NCBI GenBank assembly: GCA_021788955.1
Contig: JAJYKC010000012.1
Span: forward strand, 1-13,849
DNA: 13,849 bases
Source: Acidobacteriota bacterium
GTDB taxonomy: Bacteria > Acidobacteriota > Terriglobia > Bryobacterales > Bryobacteraceae
Direction of reading: 5' to 3'
This document shows positions 1 through 6,777 of this stretch, piece by piece; the first letter of the stretch is position 1, and each line of letters begins with the position of its first letter. The position numbers and the translations under genes were made by a program. The notes under the pieces are model-generated. The model worked only from the letters and a program-made list of their open reading frames with translations. It was not told the origin of the DNA and did no database searches.

Positions 1-830
1 ATCTCGGCGGCGGCCATGCCGGTGAAGGTGCCTTGAGGAGGAGTGGCGAACTGGAAAGCGTCTTCGCGGAGGCGGAAGGTACCGTCGCCTTGATTGAGAA
101 AGAGAGCGGGGCCGGCGCTGCGGAGGAGGACGAGATCCTGGTGGCCGGAGTTTCGGAGGTCGAGGAAGAGGGCGCAGGAAGAGTCGTCGAGGATGCCGAG
201 GCCGGAGGGTTCAGTGATGTCGAGGAAGCGGCCGGCGATGTTTTTGTAGAGGCGGTTGGGCAGGCCGCCGGGTTGGCAGACGTAGATTTCGTCGATGCCG
301 TCGTTGTCGATGTCGGCGGCGGCGATGCCCTGGTTACCGTAGATGCCGATGCCGAGAGCGGGATCGAGGGCGGCGACCCAGTAGGGGATGCCGCGGGCGA
401 GTTGTTCGTTGAAAGAGGCGACGGAGTGGAAGGCGGAGGAAGTGACGTCGCGGAACAGAGGCGTGGAGGAGCGGGCGGTGTATTCGTCCAGCGGTGAGAG
501 GCCGGTGACGCGATCGCCCTGGAAGGTAACGGTGGCGAGGCCGGTGCGGTATTCCCCGGGGGATTTGATTTCGAAACGGACGCGATTGTCCGGGAGGACG
601 TAGAAGTGGGCGGCGCCGGGGTTGGCGGAGCGGGACCACCATTCTTGGAGGCGGGCGGTGAGCGAGGCGGCGGCTTTTTCTTCGGGGAACTCGTCATGGC
701 CGGGTTGGATGAAGGGGATGTAGGCCTCGAAGGGAGGCGGTTGGCGGTAGTGCGGTGTGACGCGGGCGGGGCGTTGGGCGCGGACGGCGAGGGAGGCGGC
801 GCAGGCGGCGAGAAAGTCGCGGCGGTTCAT
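1..830 (-). CDS. Tat-exported FG-GAP/VCBS repeat protein (CRTAC1-like), partial, runs off left edge
   Basis: The first 276 residues are visible; the frame is open from the ATG at 830 to the window edge, so the C-terminus is missing. The N-terminus (MNRRDFLAAC) has a twin-arginine RRxFL motif, a short hydrophobic stretch and an AxA-like site near residue 18, pointing to Tat export. Residues 173-181 (DIDNDGIDE) match the calcium-binding DxDxDG loop of FG-GAP/VCBS beta-propeller repeats, and a second weaker repeat lies around 217-233 (LFLDLRNSGHQDLV). Proteins of this build with UnbV/ASPIC ends are abundant in Acidobacteria, often beside TPR proteins and TonB receptors; their function is unknown. 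The start is supported by GGAG 9 nt upstream and the signal peptide. It lies 18 bp after the TPR gene and is probably cotranscribed. An LAAC lipobox-like string at residues 7-10 sits too near the N-terminus to be convincing. Whether an UnbV domain follows cannot be seen. Confidence 0.85.
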   Translation of the reverse strand, partial: MNRRDFLAACAASLAVRAQRPARVTPHYRQPPPFEAYIPFIQPGHDEFPEEKAAASLTARLQEWWSRSANPGAAHFYVLPDNRVRFEIKSPGEYRTGLATVTFQGDRVTGLSPLDEYTARSSTPLFRDVTSSAFHSVASFNEQLARGIPYWVAALDPALGIGIYGNQGIAAADIDNDGIDEIYVCQPGGLPNRLYKNIAGRFLDITEPSGLGILDDSSCALFLDLRNSGHQDLVLLRSAGPALFLNQGDGTFRLREDAFQFATPPQGTFTGMAAAE

Positions 831-839
831 GCGGCGGCA

Positions 840-843
840 CTCC
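840..843 (-). promoter_or_regulatory. Ribosome binding site of the FG-GAP protein gene
   Basis: On the minus strand GGAG lies 9 nt before the ATG at 830. It is immediately ahead of the only start that gives an intact twin-arginine signal peptide, so it fixes the start of this edge-truncated gene. Confidence 0.5.
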
Positions 844-848
844 GGCGG

Positions 849-1892
849 CTATTTCGATTTGGACTTGAGGGCCTCAAAGGCATCGAATTCTTTTTTGGCG
901 AGGGCTGGTTGGCCGGTGCGTTGATAGAGGCGGCCGAGGCGATAGTGGGCGCGCTCGAGGTCCGGGCCTTTGAGACGGATGACTGTTTCGTATTCGTGGA
1001 TCGCGCTCGATTCTTTCTTTTCGTCATCGTAGAGCAGAGCCAGGGCGTAGTGGGCTTCGGCGTAGTCGGGCTTGAGGCGGACGGCACGGAGCAGGAGACG
1101 CTCAGCTTCGTCCCAGGACGCGCCGGGTTGGACGGCGAGGGTGCGTTTGCGGAGGCTGAGGGCGTAGTAGTAATTGGCCGCGGGATTGGATGGGTAGACC
1201 TGGGCGAAATGCGCAAGGCGTTTGGTGACCTCGTCGGCGTAGCGCGGGCTGACGTCGTACATTTTGCCGAGGAAGCCGAGGGCGCGGGTGTCGTTGGGGG
1301 CGAGATCGACGGCCTGGCAGAGGGTTTCGACGGCGTTGTCGTATGCGCCTGTCGAGTAGTAAGCCGTGCCGAGGCCGACGCGGAGGCTGGCGGATTTGGG
1401 ATAACGCTCAACGCCGTAGGTGAAGACTTTCAGGGCGGGTTCGAAGCCGCGGTGGGAGAGAAGGTCGCTGCCTAAATCGAATAAGTTCTTTTCGGAGGGG
1501 TCCATGCGCGCGGCTTTTTCGTACTCTTCGGCCGCCTGCTGGATGTGGCCGGCGGCTTCTTCGACGGAGGCGAGTAAGTTGTGGAGTTCTGCGCGGTCCT
1601 GGTGGGCGAGCATATCGAGGACCAGGGTGCGTGCGGCGGCGAGGTCGCGGGTTTCGAGGCGGGCGAGGGCGAGGTCGTAGGAGTTGTCGTAGTTGGTGGG
1701 GTCGAGTTGGTGGGCTTTTTCGAGAAAGGGGATGGCGGCGGCGACATCGTGGTGCTGGAGGTAGCCGACGGCGCGTTGGCGGTTGGCGGCGAAGGAATCG
1801 GGGGTTTGGGCGATAGTGACATGGATGGCGACGAGGAAGGCGAGAAGCCAGGCGGTGAGGCCGCGAGACGAAAAAACGGGGAGTCCCGCCAT
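849..1892 (-). CDS. Secreted tetratricopeptide repeat protein
   Basis: This 347-residue protein has an N-terminal signal peptide (hydrophobic core about residues 12-27, cleavage near IAQ 27-29) and then TPR-type helical repeats nearly to the end. Recognisable units start around residues 36-67 (AVGYLQHHDVAAAIPFLEKA), 104-132, 170-200 (GLGTAYYSTGAYDNAVETL) and 271-340 (two or three repeats). TPRs are protein-protein interaction scaffolds; no enzymatic domain is visible. There is no lipobox cysteine after the signal, so it is likely a soluble periplasmic protein. It sits between the TonB-dependent receptor (41-bp gap) and the FG-GAP protein (18-bp gap) on the same strand. The ATG at 1892 has GGGGAG 9 nt upstream and is the only start giving a complete signal peptide. 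Oddly, that Shine-Dalgarno and the ATG both lie inside a terminator-like hairpin. The partner and role are unknown; transport support or envelope assembly are guesses. Confidence 0.85.
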   Translation of the reverse strand: MAGLPVFSSRGLTAWLLAFLVAIHVTIAQTPDSFAANRQRAVGYLQHHDVAAAIPFLEKAHQLDPTNYDNSYDLALARLETRDLAAARTLVLDMLAHQDRAELHNLLASVEEAAGHIQQAAEEYEKAARMDPSEKNLFDLGSDLLSHRGFEPALKVFTYGVERYPKSASLRVGLGTAYYSTGAYDNAVETLCQAVDLAPNDTRALGFLGKMYDVSPRYADEVTKRLAHFAQVYPSNPAANYYYALSLRKRTLAVQPGASWDEAERLLLRAVRLKPDYAEAHYALALLYDDEKKESSAIHEYETVIRLKGPDLERAHYRLGRLYQRTGQPALAKKEFDAFEALKSKSK

Positions 1893-1908
1893 AGAGCGAG
1901 GCTCCCCG
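1871..1908 (-). terminator. Terminator-like hairpin after the receptor gene, overlapping the TPR gene start
   Basis: Read on the minus strand, CGGGGAG (1908-1902) pairs perfectly with CTCCCCG (1883-1877). Inside, CC pairs with GG and CGC with GCG, with one single-base bulge on each side, leaving a 6-nt loop TCTATG. Six Ts (1876-1871) follow directly. That gives 12 pairs plus a U-tract about 25 nt after the receptor stop codon, the build of an intrinsic terminator. The 5' arm contains the GGGGAG Shine-Dalgarno of the TPR gene and the loop contains its ATG. It may reduce TPR expression relative to the receptor, or be melted by ribosomes. Termination has not been measured. Confidence 0.6.
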
Positions 1909-1933
1909 AGAGTGGCTTCGTTGGGTAGAAAGG

Positions 1934-4900
1934 TCAGAAGTAGAATTTCAACGCCAGTTGGAGCTCGCGTGGATCGTTCGGGTTGTCCACGGTCGAGGTA
2001 ATTCTACCGAAGTCGGCGGTGTCTAGGAAGTTGAGGATGCTCGGCAGCGCGAAGTTCGGGGTGTTGGTCAGGTTGAAGACCTCGACGCGAAGTTCGAAGC
2101 TTTTCTTTTCCGAGACCGGGAAGGACTTGAATAGCGAGAGGTCGAGGCGATGGAACGCGGGCCCGGTGACCTGGGTATTGCCGCCGCCGAGCGGGCCGTA
2201 GTTGGTTTGGCCGACCTGGGTGACGACGCCCGGGTTGGTGAAGGCGGCGGCGTTATAGAAGTGGGCGACGCTTTGGCCGGCGTAGAGGCCGGCGCCGGTG
2301 TAGAGGGCGTAGCAGCCGGTGTCGGCGCCGGTTGCGTAGGTGCAGCCGATGGTTTGCGGGTTGCCGCTGTGTAGGGTGAGGATCCAGTTCGTGCTCCAGC
2401 CGCCGATAAAGCCATTGGCGACCTTGTTGAGGTTGCTCAAGTAGGAGCGGCCCTGGCCGATGGGCAAATCGTAAGTGCCGCTGGCCACGAAGGAGTGGCG
2501 GACGTCGAACGGGGCGAGGCCCCAATCGCCGTGGATGCCGAAATTGGGCAGGTCCGGGGCGCGGAAGCCGGAGACGCCGCCGCCGCTCAAGAGGTCGCCG
2601 GCGTCGGTGAGAGCTTTGGCGTAGGTATAGGCGACTAACATGTCGAGGCCGTTGGCAAAGTGGTGCTCGAGTTTAGTTTGGAGCGAGTGGTAGTCGGCGT
2701 TGCCGATGGTGTCGTCGTAGGGCGAGCCGGGGGCGAAGTTGTGGAAGGGGATGTAGGGGGTGATGTTGGTGCCCGGCGGGAGGAGGACGCTCGCATTGTT
2801 GGCGCTGACGAAGGTTTCCAGATGGCGGCTGAGCGAGCCGACATAGCCGGCCTCGAAGGAGGTGGATTGAGTCAGTTGATACTGGAGGGTGAGGTTGCCG
2901 CTTTGGACGTAGGGAGTTTTGTAATTGAGCTGGATGCCGCGCAGAGTGAGGCCCGATCCCTTGACGAGGGCGGGGTTTAGCGGTATACCGGCGACGGAGT
3001 TTTCGAGCGTTCCGTACTGGCCATTGGGGAGAACCATTGGGGCCTGGGAGCTGGGGGCGTAGTAATAGAAGCTGTACTGGAAGGGGTAGTTATAGCCGAG
3101 GCTGGGGTAGCCGCCGCGATTTTCGAAGGCGCCGTAGTAGATGCCGTAGCCGCCGCGAATCACGAGTCGGGATGTGGCCTGATAGGCGAAGCCGAAACGG
3201 GGCGAGAAGTTCGTCTGCTGGATGTTGGCGAGGCCGCTACCGTGATAGGCGTCGCTGTAGACGAGCTTGATGCCGTCCTGCTGGAGGGTCTGCACGAAGC
3301 TCTGGGAGAGAGCGGGGTTGTTCTGGCGGTTGGCGGGGATGATGTACTCGGCGCCGGAGTTGGGCGTGCCGGGGACGAAATTAGCCTGAGCGCCGTAGGT
3401 TTCGCCGGTGGGCGAGAAGTAATCCCAGCGGAGACCGAGGTTGAGGGTGAGTTTCTGGGTTACTTTCCAGTCATCCTGGAAGAAGGCGCCGCCGTAGGCG
3501 CGGGTGGCGGCGACGTCGCCGAAGTTTGAAAGGGAGATGCTGTTGGGCCCGCCGAGGCCGTTGGTGGCCGGGTTGAGGAGGAACTGAGCGCGGCCGGTGC
3601 TGGAGTCGGTGACGTTGGGGATGGAGGTGAAGGCGCCGCTGAAGCTATAGCCGCCGCGGGAGTAAGGCGGGGCGATCCAGGGGAAGGTGATCTGCTGAAA
3701 CTCCATGCCGGCCTTGAAGGTGTGTTTGCCGTAGATTTTGGTGAGGTTTTCGGTGAACTGGATGGTGTTGCTATAGCGGTCGCTGACGAGCCATTCGGAG
3801 GAGCCTAGCTGGCTGAGGCCGCCGATGCCGAGATAGGGGAGGCCGCCGTTGCCGGGGGTCTGGAGGACGCCTTGGATGTCGTACAGGGCGGGGATGTTGG
3901 TGGTGGAATTGCCGTAGGGCTGGACGCGGGAGGTGTATTCGCGGTTGAAGCCTAGGCGGGCTTCGTTAATGAGGGTGGGGCTGAAGGAGTGGGTGTAGCT
4001 GAGGGCGGCGCCCATGGTGTTGAAGTTCTGGTCGCCGTCGCCGAAGCCGCCACCGTCGGCATAGCCGGTGAACGGTCCGGGGAGGAATTCGGGGTTGTGG
4101 GACCAGCTAAAGCGGCCGAACATCTGGTCGTGTTCCGAGAAGTACTGGTCGACGCGGGTGTCGATTTGGTTGACGTCGTTGGAGGAACTGCGGTTGACGT
4201 TGAAGTTGTTGTAGAGGCCGGACTGAGTGGGGGCGGGCATCAGTTGGAGGAGTTTGACGGCGTTGGGGTCGAGGCGGCTGGCGGGGATGGTGTTGCCGGG
4301 GAAGGGTTGGCGGATGTAAGCGCCGTTCGAGTTGGTGGCGGTGGTGGAGGGATCGAAGATGGTGCCGATCGGGTACTGGTTGCCGTTGGCGTCCGTGAGG
4401 TGGCCGGTTTGGAGGGCCATGAGGTCGGAGAAGTTGGTGTAGCCGCTGGATGCTTCGGCCTGGGTGGGGACGGTAGCGGTTTGGGGGACGGCCTGGCGGA
4501 TGCGGGTGCCCTCGTAGTCGGCGAAGAAGAAGGTTTTGTTTTTGATGACGGGGCCGCCGATGGTGGCGCCGAACTGGTTTTGGCGGAAGGCACCTTTTTG
4601 GGAGCCGGTGGCGTTCTGGAAGAAGTCGGCGGCGTCGAGGGCGTCGTTACGGAGGAACTCCCAGAGGCTGCCGTGGAACTCGTTGGTGCCGGATTTGAGG
4701 CTGGCGTTGAGGACGGCGCCGCCCGCGCGGCCGAACTCGGCGCTGAAGGAGTTGGTTTGGAGCTTGAACTCGGCGATGGCGTCGATGGGGGGTTTGAGGA
4801 CGTAGGCGGCGCCGCTCAAGAAGTCAACGGAGTTGCTGTTGTTGTCGATGCCGTCGAGGAGGTAGTTGTTCTGGTCGGCGCGAGTGCCGTTGGCTTCGAA

Positions 4901-5437
4901 CCAGCCGTTGGCGTTGAGGCCGCGGCCGTTGGGCTGGCCGGCGTTGACGCCGGTGGTGAGGCGGGCGAGGAAGGTGTAGTTGCGGCCGTTGAGGGGAAGG
5001 TCGTTGACGGACTGGGTGCCGATGACCTGGCCGACGGAGCCGGACTCGGTTTGCAGGACGGGGGCCTGAGCGCTTACGTCAACCGTGGTGGTGACTTCGC
5101 CGGGGGAGAGGATGAAGTCGACGACGAGCTGCTGCTGGATGTTGAGCTGTTGACCTGTTTTGCGTTGTTTTTTGAAGCCGGGCTGTTCGACCTCGACGGT
5201 GTAGGCGCCGATGCGGAGGGGCGTGAAGACGTAGTTGCCCGAACTGGAGGCGGTGGTGGATTGGGTGAAGGAGGTTCCTTCGTTGGAGATGGTGACTCTA
5301 GCGCCGGGGACGATGGCGCCGGTGGAGTCGCGGACGGTACCGAGGATGGTACCGGTATCGACTTGCGCCTGGAGGGACGAAGCCGCAAGAATCAAAGCAA
5401 GTGTCGCCAGAGGAGCGCCGAAACGAGCACTAAGCAT
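1934..5437 (-). CDS. TonB-dependent outer-membrane receptor with carboxypeptidase-regulatory-like N-terminal domain
   Basis: This 1167-residue outer-membrane transporter is of the Oar-like type common in Acidobacteria and takes up substrates using TonB energy. A signal peptide covers residues 1-24 (cleavage near LQAQ). It is followed by a carboxypeptidase-regulatory-like beta domain (about 26-112, with GTILGTVRDSTGAIVPGA), a TonB-box-like TTVDVSA (117-123), the plug (about 130-260, with DLPLNGRNY 146-154 and LLDGIDNN 193-200) and a long beta-barrel ending in an aromatic residue (KFYF), as expected of a BAM signal. The frame is open to 5515, but the internal ATG at 5437 is preferred: it begins the signal peptide and has GGAAGGGTGG ahead of it. 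No SusD homologue is adjacent. It is divergent from the LacI gene, whose product probably controls it, and the downstream enzymes suggest a carbohydrate substrate. The family also imports other ligands, so specificity is inferred only from neighbours. Confidence 0.93.
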   Translation of the reverse strand: MLSARFGAPLATLALILAASSLQAQVDTGTILGTVRDSTGAIVPGARVTISNEGTSFTQSTTASSSGNYVFTPLRIGAYTVEVEQPGFKKQRKTGQQLNIQQQLVVDFILSPGEVTTTVDVSAQAPVLQTESGSVGQVIGTQSVNDLPLNGRNYTFLARLTTGVNAGQPNGRGLNANGWFEANGTRADQNNYLLDGIDNNSNSVDFLSGAAYVLKPPIDAIAEFKLQTNSFSAEFGRAGGAVLNASLKSGTNEFHGSLWEFLRNDALDAADFFQNATGSQKGAFRQNQFGATIGGPVIKNKTFFFADYEGTRIRQAVPQTATVPTQAEASSGYTNFSDLMALQTGHLTDANGNQYPIGTIFDPSTTATNSNGAYIRQPFPGNTIPASRLDPNAVKLLQLMPAPTQSGLYNNFNVNRSSSNDVNQIDTRVDQYFSEHDQMFGRFSWSHNPEFLPGPFTGYADGGGFGDGDQNFNTMGAALSYTHSFSPTLINEARLGFNREYTSRVQPYGNSTTNIPALYDIQGVLQTPGNGGLPYLGIGGLSQLGSSEWLVSDRYSNTIQFTENLTKIYGKHTFKAGMEFQQITFPWIAPPYSRGGYSFSGAFTSIPNVTDSSTGRAQFLLNPATNGLGGPNSISLSNFGDVAATRAYGGAFFQDDWKVTQKLTLNLGLRWDYFSPTGETYGAQANFVPGTPNSGAEYIIPANRQNNPALSQSFVQTLQQDGIKLVYSDAYHGSGLANIQQTNFSPRFGFAYQATSRLVIRGGYGIYYGAFENRGGYPSLGYNYPFQYSFYYYAPSSQAPMVLPNGQYGTLENSVAGIPLNPALVKGSGLTLRGIQLNYKTPYVQSGNLTLQYQLTQSTSFEAGYVGSLSRHLETFVSANNASVLLPPGTNITPYIPFHNFAPGSPYDDTIGNADYHSLQTKLEHHFANGLDMLVAYTYAKALTDAGDLLSGGGVSGFRAPDLPNFGIHGDWGLAPFDVRHSFVASGTYDLPIGQGRSYLSNLNKVANGFIGGWSTNWILTLHSGNPQTIGCTYATGADTGCYALYTGAGLYAGQSVAHFYNAAAFTNPGVVTQVGQTNYGPLGGGNTQVTGPAFHRLDLSLFKSFPVSEKKSFELRVEVFNLTNTPNFALPSILNFLDTADFGRITSTVDNPNDPRELQLALKFYF

Positions 5438-5444
5438 GGTGCAA

Positions 5445-5454
5445 CCACCCTTCC
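5445..5454 (-). promoter_or_regulatory. Ribosome binding site of the TonB-dependent receptor
   Basis: On the minus strand GGAAGGGTGG occupies 5454-5445, and its GGGTGG part is 7 nt before the ATG at 5437. It lies within the possible 26-residue upstream extension and decides for the shorter start, which begins directly with a signal peptide. Confidence 0.55.
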
Positions 5455-5505
5455 TTTCCCCAAAGTCCGACGAAACCGATGTGAGATGGGGATGTTGTTT
5501 GAGGA

Positions 5506-5534
5506 AGGCTATCATGGAAAAATACTATTGTCAA
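5506..5534 (-). promoter_or_regulatory. Putative sigma70-type promoter of the TonB-dependent receptor
   Basis: On the minus strand a perfect TTGACA lies at 5534-5529. After 17 bp comes TAGCCT (5511-5506), a poor -10 (3 of 6) but preceded by TG one base before it, as in extended -10 promoters. Transcription would start near 5500 and leave a leader of about 60 nt. The -35 box overlaps the AACGTACAC motif at 5533-5543. The -35 is convincing; the -10 is weak. Confidence 0.4.
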
Positions 5535-5543
5535 CGTACACGG
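5533..5543 (+). promoter_or_regulatory. Candidate LacI-family operator, site 1
   Basis: AACGTACACGG overlaps the putative -35 box of the receptor promoter. It shares CGTACACGG with site 2 and AACGTACAC with site 3. With the flanking TGTCAA on its left it weakly resembles the CG-centred half-sites usual for LacI-family operators (10 of 14 matches to TGTAAACGTTTACA), but it is not a clean palindrome. Repression by blocking RNA polymerase at the -35 would fit. Confidence 0.4.
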
Positions 5544-5612
5544 TGATCGACTTCTCCGTTTCTCGGGAAATCAGCGACTTACAGAGGATTTCTCCGATGC
5601 GTCGCCGATCAT

Positions 5613-5621
5613 CGTACACGG
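5613..5621 (+). promoter_or_regulatory. Candidate LacI-family operator, site 2
   Basis: CGTACACGG lies 15 bp upstream of the GTG start of the LacI-type gene and just before its Shine-Dalgarno. The position would suit autoregulation. It is the same orientation and 9-mer as site 1, 78 bp away. The flanks are not palindromic, so support rests on recurrence. Confidence 0.35.
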
Positions 5622-5624
5622 AAC

Positions 5625-5630
5625 GGGGAG
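5625..5630 (+). promoter_or_regulatory. Ribosome binding site of the LacI-family gene
   Basis: GGGGAG is 6 nt before the GTG at 5637. This spacing supports a GTG start for the regulator; there is no in-frame ATG near the N-terminus before the helix-turn-helix. Confidence 0.55.
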
Positions 5631-5636
5631 AAGTTT

Positions 5637-6728
5637 GTGAGTGATTCAAATAAACAATCTGGAATCAAAGATATAGCGAAAGCACTTGGGGTTTCGATCG
5701 GGACCGTGGACCGGGCTTTACATGGCCGCCCCGGGGTGAACCCAATCACGCGGACGCGGGTGTTGCGGATGGCCAAGGAGCTGGACTATCACCCGAACGT
5801 AGCGGCGCGGAACCTGAAGCTAAAGAAGAAGATCGTGATCTCGGTGCTGCTGCCGGAGGAGATCGCCTCGTTTTACGACGTGTTGCGCGAGGGGATCCGG
5901 GAGGCGTCGCGGCCGTTTGAGTCGACGATTGAGCTGCAGTTCCGCTCGTATCCACGACTGGGGGAAGGGGATGCGGCGTTGTTCGAGCAGGCGCTGGAGC
6001 AGGGGGCGAACGGGATCATTCTGGCGCCGGGGCGGCCGGATGCGCTGAAGACGCTGATCCGGAGGGCGGCGCGGAATCGTGTGCCGGTGGTATGTGTGAC
6101 AACGGACGCGCCAGGCACGGAGCGGTTGGCGACGGTTTCGAGCGACGCGTACACGAGCGGCTCGATGGTGGCGGAGTTGCTCAGCCGGTGCCTGCCGCGG
6201 GGGGGCGAAGTGCTGATTGTGACCGGGGATCTGGGCACATACGACCATGCGGAGAAGGTGCGGGGGTTCCGGGAGATGCTGGAGCGGATGTCGACCGGGC
6301 TAAGGGTGGCCGAGGTGATTGAGGCGCATGACGACCCGGAGACGGCCTACCGGCTGACGGCGGAGTGGCTGGCGCGCCGCCCGGAGTTGAGCGCGGTGTA
6401 TGTGAGCACGGCGAACTCGATGCCGGTGGTGCGGGCTTTGGACGAGGGCGGCGCGCTGGGGCAGGTGACGGTGATGACGACGGACTTGTTCCCGACGCTC
6501 GTGCCGCTGATCCGGAGCGGGAAGGTGCTGGGGACGGTGTATCAGCGGCCTCGTGCGCAGGGGCGGATGGCGTTTCAGGCGCTGTACCAGTTTCTGGTGG
6601 AGGGCAACTGCCCGCAGGTGCGGCACCGGGTGCCTCCGCACATTATTTTGCGGAGCAATCTCGATCTGTTTCTGGAGATTCTGCCGGGGGATTTTGAGGA
6701 GGCGGTGGGTCCGCTGGAGGGGGCGTAA
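5637..6728 (+). CDS. LacI-family transcriptional regulator
   Basis: This 363-residue cytoplasmic DNA-binding regulator has a full-length LacI/GalR layout. The N-terminal helix-turn-helix covers residues 9-60 (IKDIAKALGVSIGTVDRALHG, then the hinge-side YHPNVAARNL). A periplasmic-binding-protein-like sugar-sensing domain runs from about 65 to 345. GVSIGTVDRALHGRPGV is typical of the LacI recognition region. Such proteins usually repress sugar-utilisation genes and release DNA on binding a small sugar. It starts at GTG with a good Shine-Dalgarno. It is divergent from the TonB-dependent receptor and 49 bp ahead of the GH2 gene, and CGTACAC motifs before all three genes suggest it controls both blocks and itself. 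The effector is unknown but is probably the sugar released by the GH2 enzyme or a derivative. Activation rather than repression is possible. Confidence 0.93.
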   Translation: MSDSNKQSGIKDIAKALGVSIGTVDRALHGRPGVNPITRTRVLRMAKELDYHPNVAARNLKLKKKIVISVLLPEEIASFYDVLREGIREASRPFESTIELQFRSYPRLGEGDAALFEQALEQGANGIILAPGRPDALKTLIRRAARNRVPVVCVTTDAPGTERLATVSSDAYTSGSMVAELLSRCLPRGGEVLIVTGDLGTYDHAEKVRGFREMLERMSTGLRVAEVIEAHDDPETAYRLTAEWLARRPELSAVYVSTANSMPVVRALDEGGALGQVTVMTTDLFPTLVPLIRSGKVLGTVYQRPRAQGRMAFQALYQFLVEGNCPQVRHRVPPHIILRSNLDLFLEILPGDFEEAVGPLEGA

Positions 6729-6742
6729 GGGGCACGGGAAGG

Positions 6743-6771
6743 TTGACAGGGGAACCGGTAACGTACACACT
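6743..6771 (+). promoter_or_regulatory. Putative promoter of the GH2-DUF5107-MFS operon
   Basis: A perfect TTGACA lies at 6743-6748. A 17-bp spacer gives CACACT (6766-6771), a weak -10; TACACA at 6764 with a 15-bp spacer is the alternative. Either would start transcription at or very near the ATG at 6778, implying a leaderless or nearly leaderless mRNA. This agrees with the absence of a Shine-Dalgarno close to that ATG. Site 3 lies between the -35 and the start codon. Confidence 0.4.
6760..6768 (+). promoter_or_regulatory. Candidate LacI-family operator, site 3
   Basis: AACGTACAC is the same 9-mer as in site 1. It lies 12 bp after the TTGACA and 9 bp before the GH2 start, where a bound repressor would cover the -10 region. 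It extends the putative regulon to the enzyme/transporter operon. As at the other sites, the flanks do not form a clear palindrome. Confidence 0.4.
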
Positions 6772-6777
6772 ACTCCT

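Noticed and set aside
606..1475. A 289-codon plus-strand frame across the FG-GAP and TPR genes
   Set aside because: It runs antisense through two genes with recognisable signal peptides and domains; its composition is Gly/Ala/Glu-rich with no motif.
5438..5515. 26-residue N-terminal extension of the TonB-dependent receptor
   Set aside because: It would place a charged stretch before the signal peptide and would contain the strong Shine-Dalgarno of the internal ATG at 5437.
3989..5644. A 551-codon open frame on the plus strand antisense to the TonB-dependent receptor
   Set aside because: Its translation is low-complexity Gly/Val/Glu/Ala, the shadow of GC-rich codons on the other strand. It has no domain and no plausible start signal, and the sense protein is unmistakable.
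6553..6777. 75-residue N-terminal extension of the GH2 protein into the LacI gene
   Set aside because: The extension is Arg/Trp/Cys-rich shadow sequence of the regulator gene; the Tat signal begins exactly at the ATG at 6778.
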